NCBI GenBank assembly: GCA_012861695.1
Contig: JAAOOA010000033.1
Span: 15,398,434 to 15,462,433, forward strand
Direction: 5' to 3'
Length of the DNA: 64,000 bases
Origin: Trematomus loennbergii
Taxonomy: Eukaryota; Chordata; Actinopteri; Perciformes; Nototheniidae
The translations under genes were made by a program, and so were the position numbers. Under the pieces are notes generated by a model. It was not told where the DNA came from. It did no database searches and saw only the letters and a list, made by a program, of their open reading frames with translations. Each line of letters begins with the position of its first letter. Within the stretch, counting starts at the first letter, position 1. Shown here in pieces: positions 28,101 through 39,720 of the stretch.

Positions 28101-31100
28101 GGAGGGTGTGAGCATGAGTGTGTGTGACAGAGGGAAGATGTGGAGAGGAGGCGCAGAGGCCTTAGGGGTGATCATAACTAAAACACCGGCTATTATTAGA
28201 ATGCCACGAGAAAGCACCATCTGGGATGTTTAATGAGCCTTTATCATGGTGTTAAAACAGCCTCAAGTTCATTTACTGAAACAATATGCTTTTAAAATAC
28301 CAGAGTAGATTGTAAACCAGCAACATATAGCTTTTCATGTATATCACTAAGTAAGAAACACTCCAGTGCAAATGTATTTTAACTGACAGGAACTTTGGGG
28401 AGTTATATTGTGTCTAAAAAGAAAACAGATGCAAATGAACAACCCAATAAATGCAAAGTATTTGTACCAAACTGTGAGGCTGATCGGCTCACTTACGGTG
28501 GACTGACAAGCCACGTTCTTTTTATACCGTCATTCGCCATATACCCTTGTAAAATGTCAGAAAGCTATGAAGGAATACAAATTATATACTAGCCAACTTG
28601 TTAGATACCGTATGACATTTTTGCTTTTCTTGTATTTGATTAAATCTGTTATTTTTGTTCTTTAATATCAGTTTACAACAAGAGAGGATTTAAAATACAA
28701 AGTATATAACCTATAGAACTACCAGCTTTGTCAGCACACTAGCAATACATGCTCCTCTTCTGTTTCCACATAAGTCTTGCCAGTGGTCAGGGTTAGTTAT
28801 TTGCTGCAAACCGAATAAGCAACAGTGGGGGTGTAATATATATTGGACTGGCTCACAGTGACCCCTGGCCCTGGGTTTCACCATGCAGCCTGATTCACCA
28901 AGTGGCCTCGCCAGCAGCAGTGGGCAGCAGTGGCATGCTGGGAGGCTGACCATGGAGGCGGAGGTCAGCACTGGGGTGATGGTTTGAGGGGAAGGGTGTG
29001 GGGTGAGTTATCCATCCCCTTCTTACAGGCTACAGGCTTTCACTTAAATGTGTTTGCTCATATGGGTCAAACTGTGGAGTATAAAGTAAATATAAATAGT
29101 AAAAGCTTCCTTTCACAGTGTGAAAGCTGTGAATCAGCTTGTTCTTCAAAATATATGCATGTGCAGAATGGACAGACATACATTTACAAACCTTATAGGG
29201 GGACCAGAGATGGATGAGTGATCAAACAGGAAGACAGGGTTTAAGTAAATCCTCAGTTCAACCCACTGATGAGAGATTTTGAGTGACTGATGTCTGTGCA
29301 CTTACAAGTTGCAATTGACAGTTTCAAACGTTTGTAATTTTTGGCAAGAAAATGTAAAGATCCGCTATATTTCTCAGTATTTCTGAAGGAGCTGTCCGCA
29401 ACTATATTGTGTTGAGGAAGCATAAAGCAGTCAGTCAAGTTAATAAAAGGTCAGTATCTCCCAGAATGCATTGTAAAGTCCACAGTATATAGCTGTCTAA
29501 GTGGGGAATGTTATACCACTACCATGCTTGATCACAGTTTTGCCTTCAGCTACACTGCTGCCCAGAGCCAACCTTTGTGGTAGAAGGAGATCAGTTTGTG
29601 TTTTTTGAGAGCTTGAGGGGAGATACAATTGGCTCCTGGAAACCTGCCAACTCTTGGACTGACTCATCAGCAAGGATGGACCTTAAGACAGACAGAGCAT
29701 TCTTCCTCTCATGCCTCAGATCTACCTAAGTGTGGGGTTAAGCCGTGCCATATTGTTGTATCGTGTTTTGATGTCTCTGCTTTCCAAAACTCCTGTAGGC
29801 ATCATGTAGGCAATCGTGCACGACACAGCCTGAGGCACAGACACGTGGGTCCAGCTCTGGTCCATAAGCCCTTTGGAATCCATGTTTGTATTTGAGAAGA
29901 CTTTATTGGACCAGACAGGACAGGAAAGCTTGTTCAGATACCTCAGAAAAAAAAGCGGATTCCCCATACAGTCTATAACAAAGCCAGCCAATTGGCAGAG
30001 ATATTTAAAAGATGCTTTATAGTAACATTGTGGTTGAGCAGTTGGCTACGTAAGAAGCGTAAACGACAAACTGAATTTCAGAAAATATTTCATCAATTAT
30101 GTCCTTACCAAAGGCAATAATCAAACAACCTCAAACACGTCATTTCATATTTGTTTTCCTTGATACTGAGTGACAGGCAGAACAATCAAATTAAGTTCCT
30201 CTCAGCAAACCCACAAGTGTAATTATGCTCTAAGTAGGAACAAATCAACACACGTAGTGCAGTTGTATAGTAATATTGACACACAATTCTTACCAAAGTG
30301 AGATTGAATAAGATGCATTAGACCCGGAGAGGAGAAGTTGTCTTTTCCACTGTCAGTTTTAATTAGCTATTTAAGGAACAAGCCCCTTTAATAAATAAGA
30401 ACGATGATTAGAAATGGTTCCAAACCTTCTATAATATGAAAAGAACATGGCTTTGGTTTCTATTGTAATTTAAGAGTGACATTTCCTTTTTTAATTTATT
30501 TTGTATTCTCGTTTCAGTTCTTCTGTTTCAGGTAGGTACTTGTGTTTGTGATGCTGATAATGAATTATTGAAAAAGAACAGTCTTATGACCAATACAGAC
30601 ACATTGTGTACAGAACATTGTAGTTAAGGCAGAAGCTCTGACCCTCATAATGACTGAAATGCTTCAAAAGCAGTAGCCCTGTCTTTTTACAGTCCACAGT
30701 AACAAGCTCCAACCATATGTACTCAATGTAATGCAGCAAGATGATCATGTGACCAGGGCTGCAACTTAGGCAATCAAAAGATTGAGACATTTGTCTAAGG
30801 GAATTTGTTTCAAGTTAGATAGAATAATGTTTCATAAAAAAAACACTTTAATTTCTTAGTTCCTTTTGTGTTTGATTTAATATGCCATTTGTTAAATAGA
30901 AGAGTTTTGGAAATAATTCCTGTCATCAGCTAAATTAAACTGACCAGAGGCATTATGCTTAGCGAAAGACACAATTAAAAACCTAGGGAAGCCACCACTC
31001 AAGCCTATGAGTGTGAGTGTTGGAAAATCAGATCAATTTTGGATCTGGTATCACTTCATTTTATCAAATTAAAAGCATGATAGTTACAAAGTGAGTAGCA

Positions 31101-33119
31101 TAGACTAAGAGCCGGGTGGAATTACAGATAAAGTGGTTTGAATGGATAGTTGTTTGTCTACACTAGAAGGAAGGAAGTAGACGTCAATCAGAGGGGTAAG
31201 ACTTTTACAGACAAGCGCTCCTTTAAGGAATTCATGGTGATGAATTTAGCTACTCTAAAATTGCTACAAAGAGTTTGTAACAAATGGAAAAAAGCTAGAT
31301 AAAGACAAGGACCAGGGCACATCATACCGATCACGGCATGAAGTGGTTGGGGTTGAGGAGAATTTCTGTTTTCGGAAATGGGCGGACACAATCCCCCCAA
31401 ACAGCGATGTAAAAGTGTGGAAATAGGGAGTTTCTAAAGATTTTCAACCATGTGATGAACCAAACAAAACGATTGGTTTCGTGTCACTAAATGCCCACGT
31501 TGTGAAATGGAAAGTTTAGGTCAATGAATCAGCAGCTCACCGAAACACCTGACGGGCTCAGAGGGGTTCTGCAGCTTGTCAGCAGGATAATTTGCCATCT
31601 GTACAGGGAGGCATTGTTTAGCTGTGGTGCTGCCGCTGTTTAACATAGCCACTAATTGCAATGACACTGGGATCCGACGGTCTCTTCAAGTACTGCTATA
31701 CACTTAGTGTAAACTACATTAGCTGACAGTAAAATAGTTTGGAAGTGTCTGCTGTTATAACACAGATCACTGTGAGCATATGTTCAGATATGCAGCTGTA
31801 TTTACAAATAAATGCAGCATGCTAATTTGTTAAGCTTCCAAATGCGTTATGTTTACACACACTACTGAGAGGCAATGATAATAGGAGCATATCAAACTGT
31901 ATTAAAGTACAAGCACTGGGATTGTAGCCACTTATTAAGCCACCATATATTTAAGACTATTTGTACTTTACGAATAATTATTGAATACAAAGTCATTTCT
32001 TTTTCAGTCCAAATATTTTAAACAGATGATGTAATTGCAGTTTCATATAAATCAAAGATGTCCACAGTGACATGCGAAGGTAGCGACGTGAATGCGGCTG
32101 CGATCATTTGTAAATTCCCCTGGCAGATGTGCTTGTGTGCGTGTCTTTGATTAACTTCATTAATATACATGCCTCGCTCTGATACACAGGCAGTAGCATA
32201 TGGTAAAAAGCAGGAACAGGAAAGAAATGATTTGCTGTTTGCTCTGGAAAACAAACAAGCCAACAGGTCCTAGCAGATGGCGCTGTGTGCAGTGCTGGTG
32301 GGAGGCAATGTGCTGCATCGAGCTGCCGCCAACGAGAGCTCTCCTGTGGATGAAGAGAGTCTGACTATCGCCCTCGGCCTGCCGCATGGTAAACAAATAA
32401 AGCGTCCTTCTGCTTTCCTGTGTGTTGAGCTTTTTATCCTGCGTTGATCTTACCTCCCGATTTCAAAGCACACAGAAAAGAGCTTGTTTTTGGCAAGTTA
32501 AAGTGCTCCAGGCTTGATGCTCCTCAGAAAGCAGCTTAAAGAAGAAATGTGTTTAATAATGGCTTGTTTGTGTGCAGCTCTCATTTCCCTCTTTGCTCCC
32601 TCCGTCTTCTCTTAGCATGCCTGCAAGCGCACTTTCCACTTTGTTCCTATTTAAATAGGAAAGTTGGCGGCTCATTTACATTGGTAATAGATGTTGGTTA
32701 TGCATCAGCAAGAATCACAGTTTGAGCAGGGTTGTACATTTTTCTTCTTTATCACATGCATCACACAGGGAACCACCATTACTGCAATACCATGCCCTAC
32801 TTGATCAAGTTAAACTAATAGACATTAAAGGGATCAAATGTATATTCCACAAAGGTAAAGTGAATTTGCCATCTGGTTACAACAAAGCAGCTATTTAAAT
32901 GGAAAGGTAGAAAGTAAGAAAGGAACCTACTCCAAGTGAATTCCTTCATATCTTGTTAAGGCACCACCACAAAAGTAGTCTCATTAATGAAGGATACTTT
33001 ATGATCAATGGCCGCAGCATCAGGAATAGTGTTCTCTAACTTAATACAACCAAACACGTTTTCTGGTAAACAATAATTTGACAACCTCTGCAAAAAAACT
33101 CTGAGGCCGTCTCAGTGAC
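25160..33119. other. Gene-poor single-copy DNA
   Basis: No gene is recognised in about 8 kb. GC content is somewhat raised at about 26710-26930, where a GGGGTGAGG-type purine tract occurs, and at 28840-29010. A minus-strand GTAAGA donor near 32450 lacks a convincing coding exon next to it. Parts of 26380-26720 and 27240-27360 look like slowly evolving non-coding sequence, but a single genome cannot establish that. Confidence 0.5.
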
Positions 33120-34005
33120 TTAAAGGGACCTATTATGCAAAATGCACTTTTTGATGTCTTTATACATAAATATGTGTCCCCGGTGTGTCAGGGAACTCAC
33201 AAAGTGTCAGAAAACAAAACCCTCTCTTTTCCTCCGTACCCACATCTCAAAAAGAAAAAGAAAAAGGGGGCTGCTAACAAGCAGATCCAGAATTTTCGCT
33301 CCTATAACGTCATTGGCGACATCCGGCCGACGTGACACGTCCCAACCTATCGTCTCCGGCACACGTGACACGTCCCAACCTATATTCTCCGGCACACGTG
33401 ACACGTCCCAACTGTGTATTCATCAGGATGTCTGCTGGAGGCTTCGAGTAAAGTTGTTATATATAATACATATAATGGCACTGTTCTAGCGGGAAACACT
33501 TAAGAAAGAACATGTCAAGCTATGTGCTGTATCAGAAACAATGCGCGGCGTGTTTTGGGAGTAATATGCTGTGTGTTTACATTAGCAAGCATGCTAACAC
33601 TCAGAGCTAGCCATGGAGCTAACGCTGTAGGCTACTAGAGAGAATATGTGTAACGTAATGTCCTTGTGGTAAATCCTGCGAGAGAGAAAGGTTTGAGCTC
33701 CATACTGTTTCAGAAATAAAGCTTGGTTAGTGGTTAGGAGCATAACATGGCATTTAATCACCGCAGCGTTTAGCTGAGATCTCCCGGTAGCAGGGGAAAG
33801 CTGTGTGACGCTACAAAGGGGCGTGGCTAGCAGCAGAATCAGCCTGTTTGCAACAGGGCTGCAAAAGAGGAGTATGAGCTGTATGAGGCATGGCAACAAT
33901 GGGTGATCTGTTTGGTATTTTAAGCAAAAAACTTCACAGACATGTTTTGTATAGGTATGGCCCTACAATATATTTTTCCAATATAGCATAATAAGTCCAC
34001 TTTAA
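33120..34005. mobile_element. TTAA-bounded MITE-like element, copy 1
   Basis: The left end reads TTAAAGGGACCTATTATGC and the right end, read in reverse, is TTAAAGTGGACTTATTATGC. These are imperfect terminal inverted repeats bounded by TTAA on both sides (33120-33123 and 34002-34005). TTAA is the piggyBac target duplication, so a non-autonomous piggyBac-type element is the simplest reading; a Harbinger-type origin (TWA targets) is not excluded. It shares near-terminal words with copy 2 just downstream, such as TGGGTGATCTGTTT and AGACATGTTT. It carries a 33-bp minisatellite at 33331-33412. No transposase is encoded. Confidence 0.75.
33331..33412 (+). repeat. 33-bp tandem repeat, about 2.5 copies
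   Basis: Units start at 33331, 33364 and 33397 (third partial). Each contains CGTGACACG, a hyphenated palindrome, then TCCCAACCTAT and CTCCGGCACA. The unit is exactly 11 codons long, so it produces a repetitive peptide frame (RDTSQP-type), but nothing suggests translation. Junctions between units create CACGTG E-box words at 33362-33367 and 33395-33400. Confidence 0.92.
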
Positions 34006-34012
34006 AGTTTTA

Positions 34013-34499
34013 TTAAAGGTCACCTATTATGCAAAATTCACTTTTTCATGTCTTTTATACATAAATATGTGTCCCCTGTGCGTTAAGAGAATTTGAACGT
34101 TTCAGGAAAAAAAGATTTGCTCACTTTTTGTCCTGATCCATTTATATAAAAACCTGTCTGAAAATGAGCTGATCAGATTTAGGCCACTTGATGATGTCAT
34201 AACGATTTTTTTTGCTTGTGTAACCATTAGCCAATAACCAACCAAGGTAACCCCCCCCCCCACCTTATAACCAATAATCTCTTCCTAGAGCACCATTGTG
34301 TTCTTTTTAACCAAATATCTCGCAGAGGGGCGTTGGGAGCTGCACCTTATTTTCTTTGTTGTTTTGTTTGTGTTGTTTATGGGATGCTACAATGGGTGAT
34401 CTGTTTCGTATTTCGAGCCAAACACTTCAGAGACATGTTTCGTATATAACTGAGAACTATAATATATTGATGAGAAACAGTATAATAGGGGACCTTTAA
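34013..34499. mobile_element. TTAA-bounded MITE-like element, copy 2
   Basis: The left end TTAAAGGTCACCTATTAT and the reverse-read right end TTAAAGGTCCCCTATTAT match with one difference over 18 nt, making a clear terminal inverted repeat. TTAA occurs at 34013-34016 and 34496-34499. The 487-bp interior has no coding capacity. The left 60 bp closely match copy 1 (ACCTATTATGCAAAAT, ATACATAAATATGTGTCCCC). Only 7 bp separate it from copy 1. A C-run lies at 34251-34261. A teleost piggyBac-like MITE is the likely class. Confidence 0.82.
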
Positions 34500-36605
34500 G
34501 TCTCTGTTCGTTTTGCTGGTGTTGAATTTGTGGCTCACTGCAACAATCACCGAACGACACAGTTAATATCAGTGAATCTACATAGACAACATATTATACA
34601 GTTATTAACTCTGCTATAGAACATAATGTTTTGTCTTTACAATAAGAATTACAGCTCTGAAAACGCGATTTGCAAGTTACGTTGCATATATTTTGATTCA
34701 ACTCCATTTCACCTTTGTTTTCCAAAGCAAAACATGGGTCGGGTTTATGAAAGGATCAGAGTGTAAAAGGGGGAAGAGAGAATAAAGTGCTTAGGTGGTC
34801 AGTTGTTCAAGAGTGACTATTATCATTAGTCCCAGGTCTGCAGAGCCCGAGGCCCAGTCCTCTAATGCTCTCCCCTGTTTGCCGACCTGAATATACCTCG
34901 CCCCAAGCCAACACGCTTCTATAGAGCACAAGCTGCCAGTATGGATGTGCTGAATAATTCACAGATCTGAGAAGATGGTCAATGGGCTGAAGGTAGTCTT
35001 AACATGAGTGGGTCATTACATAAGGTTGAAGTTCCAACCATCTGGATCAATAATTCAAACAGCCAATAAAACCAAAGATAACTGAAAGTAATGAGGCACC
35101 CTATTAGTGAAAACACACACCAATAATGAGACAGAAATAACACAATGTTTATGGAAGCACTTAACTAAAAGGATGACGACTTTGAAGTGAATTATATTTT
35201 TGATCAATGCTACAAATGTGGGTCACATGTTTTACAGGAACTGTCTCTATAAGCAGAGAAGATTGTAATTCACACATTTTTAACACATGTTTACTACAAC
35301 ATGTACTTGAGCACACTGGATTTACAACAAAATAATCACTATGGGGTTGAATTGCTGCCTTTTCAGCTTTAATTAAAGGGTGTTTACATACATAGGATTT
35401 AGAGCTCTATCATGGTTTGGGAACTATGTGTAATATGGCAATGATTACTTAACTTGATGCAAGCAGCCAAATAGCTAACATGCAGCATTTTACATTTATT
35501 CATATTTAGTTGAAATTCAATAGAAAGTGTATCACTGTCGGAACACTTGTAGACTACACTGTGCTCCTCTTGCCAGCTTCACTTGTGCCCACTGTTTCTC
35601 TTTGTTAATGCTCCCTTTGTATTTTGGCATATTTCTGAGACTGTAATTTCTAATTTAAATGTTTGTTTTGGACACTTTGGAGCTTTTGTCAGTTTTCTCA
35701 TGTTAGAATGTAATAAAATTGTTGAATGTCATTCAACATTGCGTAACAGATATTTGTGACAGTGTTTCTGACTGTAAGCGAAAAGTGTTCTTGTCCTGCA
35801 GATGTCAACTTGACTTTGACATTGCACTCTTTATGAAAATAAAGAAGTGATAATATGTGAAAATATATGTATATAGTTGTGTGCCTGTGTGTCTATTGAT
35901 CTATTGGTAAATGCAAAGCTAAGAGTACTTATTTGTTTAAAAAAACATGTGTGTTAAGATATCTGAACATTAGGTTTATCATCAATAAATGGAGCAATTT
36001 GCCGTGATCTTTGGAGATTTAGATTGAGGGTTGGGGTAGGACGATTTCAGAAACTGGTAGAAGAAATAATCTTTAGTTGAATTTACAGCTGTTTTTATTA
36101 CAGGTCTTCAACACAATATGCTTGTGTTGCATATTCAAATTAACTGTTATGTCTATCTGGGAATATACTTAGCAAAAAACTAATATTCAAACTGCATAAG
36201 CAAAATCACTTTTTTATGCATTATGTATCTTTAAATATCTAAAAATGCTAAGCAGACATTCACTCAAAATAAATGCCCTTATTATTATTTAAAGCGTTTT
36301 AGAGCGTAGCTGGTATCTAAGGCAGATAAAAGCGAGGCCCAACACAGATATCCATATCTTTTACCTCCCCACAACTTCAATTTTGGGCTCTAGCATGCAT
36401 GAAATGAGGTTCTTTTCCAGCCAATTCTTCTGAGGACTGGTAAACTGAGGTTATTATTATTATTATTTCTTAGTTTGTTTAAATTATGCCAGTTATTACA
36501 GTGCATTTGTATATGCTTCTGCTTGAAGGCAGAAGTGAAGATAAATCGGTTGACTGTACCATTATCTTCTACACAGAATTAACCACATGTAAACAAGGTC
36601 ACTAA
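34500..36605. other. Gene-poor AT-rich DNA
   Basis: No coding region over 60 codons and no recognised repeat, apart from a short TTA/ATT trinucleotide run at about 36451-36467. The bases immediately before 36606 are TAA (36603-36605), the target-site copy of the next element. Confidence 0.55.
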
Positions 36606-36906
36606 TACCCCTTTCACATCAACGCGGTTCCAGGGCCGGAGCTTGAAAAGCACCGTTTTTTCCTGTTCACACCGCAGCGGAGCTGCCTCTAAGCTCCGGA
36701 ATACGGTTCGTTTCAAGCGCCAAAAAGTTGTCCGTCTAGAAAGCAAGCGCCGCATACGTCACGCTTACGTTGGAGGCGGGGGCAGGGGCAACCTCTAACA
36801 ACAACAAAAAGCCTGCGTGTTATCCAGTTTGTACACAACGATGGACTTGAATTGTGTTTATTTTGTATACAAATCACAGAATCTAGATACAAACCGGTAT
36901 GAACAA

Positions 36907-37037
36907 TATTCTTATAGAAAAAGTGCATACCCAAACGGTTTAGACTATATTCTTATAGAAAAAGTGCATACCCAAACGGTTTAGACTATATTCTTATAGA
37001 AAAAGTGCATACCCAAACGGTTTAGACTATATTCTTA
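36907..37037 (+). repeat. 41-bp tandem triplication inside the Harbinger-like element
   Basis: Units start at 36907, 36948 and 36989 and are essentially identical, each reading TATTCTTATAGAAAAAGTGC and then ATACCCAAACGGTTTAGACTA. A fourth copy is cut off after TATTCTTA at 37030-37037. Near identity implies a recent expansion after the insertion. Confidence 0.96.
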
Positions 37038-37570
37038 ACTCAAATACACAGTGGGCCAAAATTAAAAAATCGGTACTAGTCGAGGGCCGGACTGGTTCAA
37101 TGTTTATTGCAAAACTCATTGCACATATTAAACATGGAACTAATAAAGCTTAAATGATTGCCTATAAAAACAACATTACACATTAAATAATCAGTTGCAT
37201 TCATTTCTTATGGCTCTATCTGCAGTCATTTCTTTCACAACATGGTCACCCCTACCAGCCAAGCAAGCCGTGGTTGTCCAGCTGGAGTCTGTCGAATATG
37301 CTGGAAATTGGGGACTACTAATATTTCTGCAGTTAAACTTGATCTAATTGTATCATGCCTATCCTTTTTTTCAATAAAATCAATGGATCAGACATATGAC
37401 TTTTGTTTATTTTATATACAAATCAAAGACAAGTATGGACAATATTCGTATATAAACAAGATTTATTCAAAAAAAGTGTGGAGAATATACTTTATATACT
37501 ATAATAATGTGTTAAAAAAAAAGAACGTGTGTTAAAAAAAGGTATGAACAATTTACATACAAAAATAAGG

Positions 37571-38487
37571 TCAGCTCTTGTTGTTGGTCTCCATCACCTT
37601 CACAATCCTGTCTACCAAGCCAAGCATTGAGTGGCTGTTCAGCTCAATTCTGCTCAACACCTTTAGGAACTCAGTATTGGCAGTATGCACCTCCTGAAGC
37701 ATCGCCTGGCCCTGCTCCAGTAGCCTTTCATCCCTCACGTCACTTTTCTCCATATACATCAGAAGGCCAGATGACGAATCCCGCTTCCTTTTAACTACAA
37801 AGGGAAAAATAATAAAGTCAACACAGTATTCATGACATTTTATGAGATGTATATTATATACTGTGTAATGAAATGTTGTATTGTTATTATGGCTGCAGTT
37901 GCATAACTTGAACAACTACTACAATGACTATGCCATGATAAATGCACATGGCAACAGGGAACAGTATTACTATAATGATCACTGTAAACCTTACCCTGTT
38001 TGTTTCGGCCCACTGGCTGGATTAGGTTCACCAGACATTCCTGGGAAGAGCTGCTTGCCGTAAGAGGAGACCCTTCCATCCGCATTGGCGAGCTACACGC
38101 GACGGTAGTGGTGGTTCCGACACAGTACGCTCCAAACCAGATATTTCTGTAAACACTATAAACACAATGAACAAAAGTAGCCCTTCAACAAATCATAAAT
38201 CGTTAGTGAGAAGAAAGAAGATACATTGGAGGCGTTAGCTGTCTTTGCCATGGGGATACCTTTGTTTATTATTGTTAGCATTAGCATGCTAGCGCTATTA
38301 TTGGTTTGGATGCACATCCGGTAGCTGTAGTAGCTCAACTTTAGCTTTATTGCCAGGTCTGTCGATAGCTAGATGGTTGTAAAACAAAAAGTCACAAACA
38401 AAACAAATCGGTAATGCATAACTCACCGGCAAATGAGTCTCGCTTTTGGTCCCGATAATCCTTCTGAACCTTCAGCTTCAACATGAT
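37571..38487 (-). pseudogene. Transposon accessory-protein remnant (Myb/SANT-type second gene), three exons
   Basis: Three exon-like blocks join in one consistent phase on the minus strand. Block 1 (38427-38487) has a CACAG acceptor and a GTGAGT donor and reads HVEAEGSEGLSGPKARLIC. Block 2 (37995-38146) has a TTACAG acceptor and a GTAAGG donor and ends with LVNLIQPVGRNKQ. Block 3 (37571-37794) has a TTTGTAG acceptor, reads VKRKRDSSSGLLMYMEK then a helical segment (RDERLLEQGQAMLQEVHTAN) and ends VMETNNKS with a stop. A basic patch followed by an amphipathic C-terminal helix fits the C-terminus of the DNA-binding partner protein of Harbinger-type elements. The Myb/SANT domain itself is missing, so this is a remnant and the family name is an inference. 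Confidence 0.5.
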
Positions 38488-38625
38488 CTGTGGAAATAAC
38501 ATTGAGAATCAGTTTTAATGTTATACCATAGTAATTAATGCTGCAAAGCTGGGTATTTTGAGCTTGGCGCATGCAGAGGCTAACAACAGCTAGCTCTAAC
38601 GCCATCGAATAGGACGTATATTTAC

Positions 38626-38793
38626 CTTCTTTCTCCTAGCGAATCGTCGTTGAAGTTGATGATGATGATTGTAAAGAAGTCTTGAATGTAGCATGTAACG
38701 ACTGTAAAGTTGGTAGTAAAGTCGTCCCATTTGTTCCATTTCGTTTCGACAGAGCAAAACCACAACGAGTAGCGCTTCAATACAATCTGCCAT
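38626..38793 (-). pseudogene. Possible first exon of the Harbinger-like transposase
   Basis: An ATG at 38793 opens 56 codons: MADCIEALLVVVLLCRNEME at the start, then tyrosine- and histidine-rich sequence, ending in QRRFARRKK at a GTAAAT donor (38624-38625). A short hydrophobic start followed by an arginine/lysine-rich end resembles the amino termini of fish HARBI1-like transposases as I remember them. It ends in phase 0, which does not join in frame with the block at 38427-38487, so the two probably belonged to different genes of the parent element or a deletion broke the frame. No DDE catalytic residues remain. Confidence 0.4.
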
Positions 38794-39009
38794 TGTTGTT
38801 GTTGTCGATGTGAGGGGTTTCCGCGCGGTTTGGCTTTATGAAGCAGGCACGGTTACGTCATGACGCAAACGATGACGCAATGACGCAGCACCAGTCGGAC
38901 TCTGAGCGGTGTGAAAAGAGCGGGAGCTGAACCGAAGAACCGGTTCTGCACCAGAAAAGCTCTAGCACGGAGCTAGAACGGGAAAAGCCTTGGTGTGAAA
39001 GGGGTATAA

Positions 39010-39509
39010 CAGGAATGCTGGGAGGTTGGTATCTCCTCTCCCATCAGCAGATAGTCCATGTGTAAATAAAGAGTAATTATGAGCTGTGTGTTAGAGGGCA
39101 GTGTGTGCTTTGTGTGACTGTCCCCTACAGCTAATGATCAACAATTGGACAATCCGTTTGTTCATCATCCGAGTCGTGAGTTGTGTGCCAAATAAGTGGG
39201 TAAACAATAATCAGACATGTAACATATTTTTAGGCTTCTTTCATTGTCTGAACAACATTTCCAAATACATCAAAGAATGATCTTAAATGTGGTTCAAAAT
39301 AAAATAAACATTCGTAGGCTGTAAGTAGTATTGTTTTAAGTACACCCGGATGGAATTCATAAGAAAAAGCTTTCAGAGGTTTAATGTTTAATGCTTTTAT
39401 GTTTCCTGCGTGTTCGTTATCCAAGGCTGCGATTAAGATGCAGTTGCTCTTATCTAGAACCTTGATAGTGTTAATTTCATCATTTGCACTTAAGACTGCC
39501 TATCATCAC
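39010..39509. other. Unannotated spacer
   Basis: The bases 39007-39009 (TAA) are the right-hand target-site copy of the Harbinger-like insertion. The rest, up to the LINE tail, is AT-rich sequence with no coding or repeat signal that I can support. Confidence 0.5.
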
Positions 39510-39720
39510 TTTTATTTTTATTTAACCTTTATTTAACCAGATAAAAAGCATTGAGATAAAATCTCATTTACAATGCTGACCTGGCCAAGAAGGCAGCAAC
39601 GTTACACATTATTACACATAACACAGACATATAAAATACAGAGAACACAACTAAGTAACCAAAAAGACAAAAAGCAGTCACTACATTGTGCATCACCTTG
39701 CACTATATATCAATTAAGAT
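39510..39720 (-). mobile_element. LINE/SINE 3' tail in minus orientation
   Basis: The sequence AACCTTTATTTAACCAGATA, followed by ATTGAGATAAAATCTCATTT and GACCTGGCCAAGAAGGCAGC, is the familiar teleost repeat that ends in AAATAAAGGTT when read on the minus strand. The layout (GGTC, GATCTCAATG, ACCTGG..AAATAAAGG) parallels the tail of the LINE at 4315-5021, in opposite orientation. The far limit near 39720 is approximate. No coding part remains. Confidence 0.75.

Larger units (their letters stand above)
36606..39006. mobile_element. PIF/Harbinger-like DNA transposon, 2.4 kb, probably inactive
   Basis: The left end TACCCCTTTCACATCAA and the reverse-read right end TACCCCTTTCACACCAA are terminal inverted repeats with one difference. 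TAA directly flanks both ends (36603-36605 and 39007-39009), a 3-bp duplication of the TWA type expected of PIF/Harbinger elements. Subterminal copies of TTCACACCGC lie at 36666-36675 and, inverted, at 38906-38915. The interior carries minus-strand exon-like remnants (37571-38793) but no complete DDE transposase, so it is an internally deleted copy dependent on a helper. A shorter relative lies at 54078-55208. The superfamily call rests on target size, the two-gene pattern and general resemblance, not on a seen catalytic domain. Confidence 0.8.
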
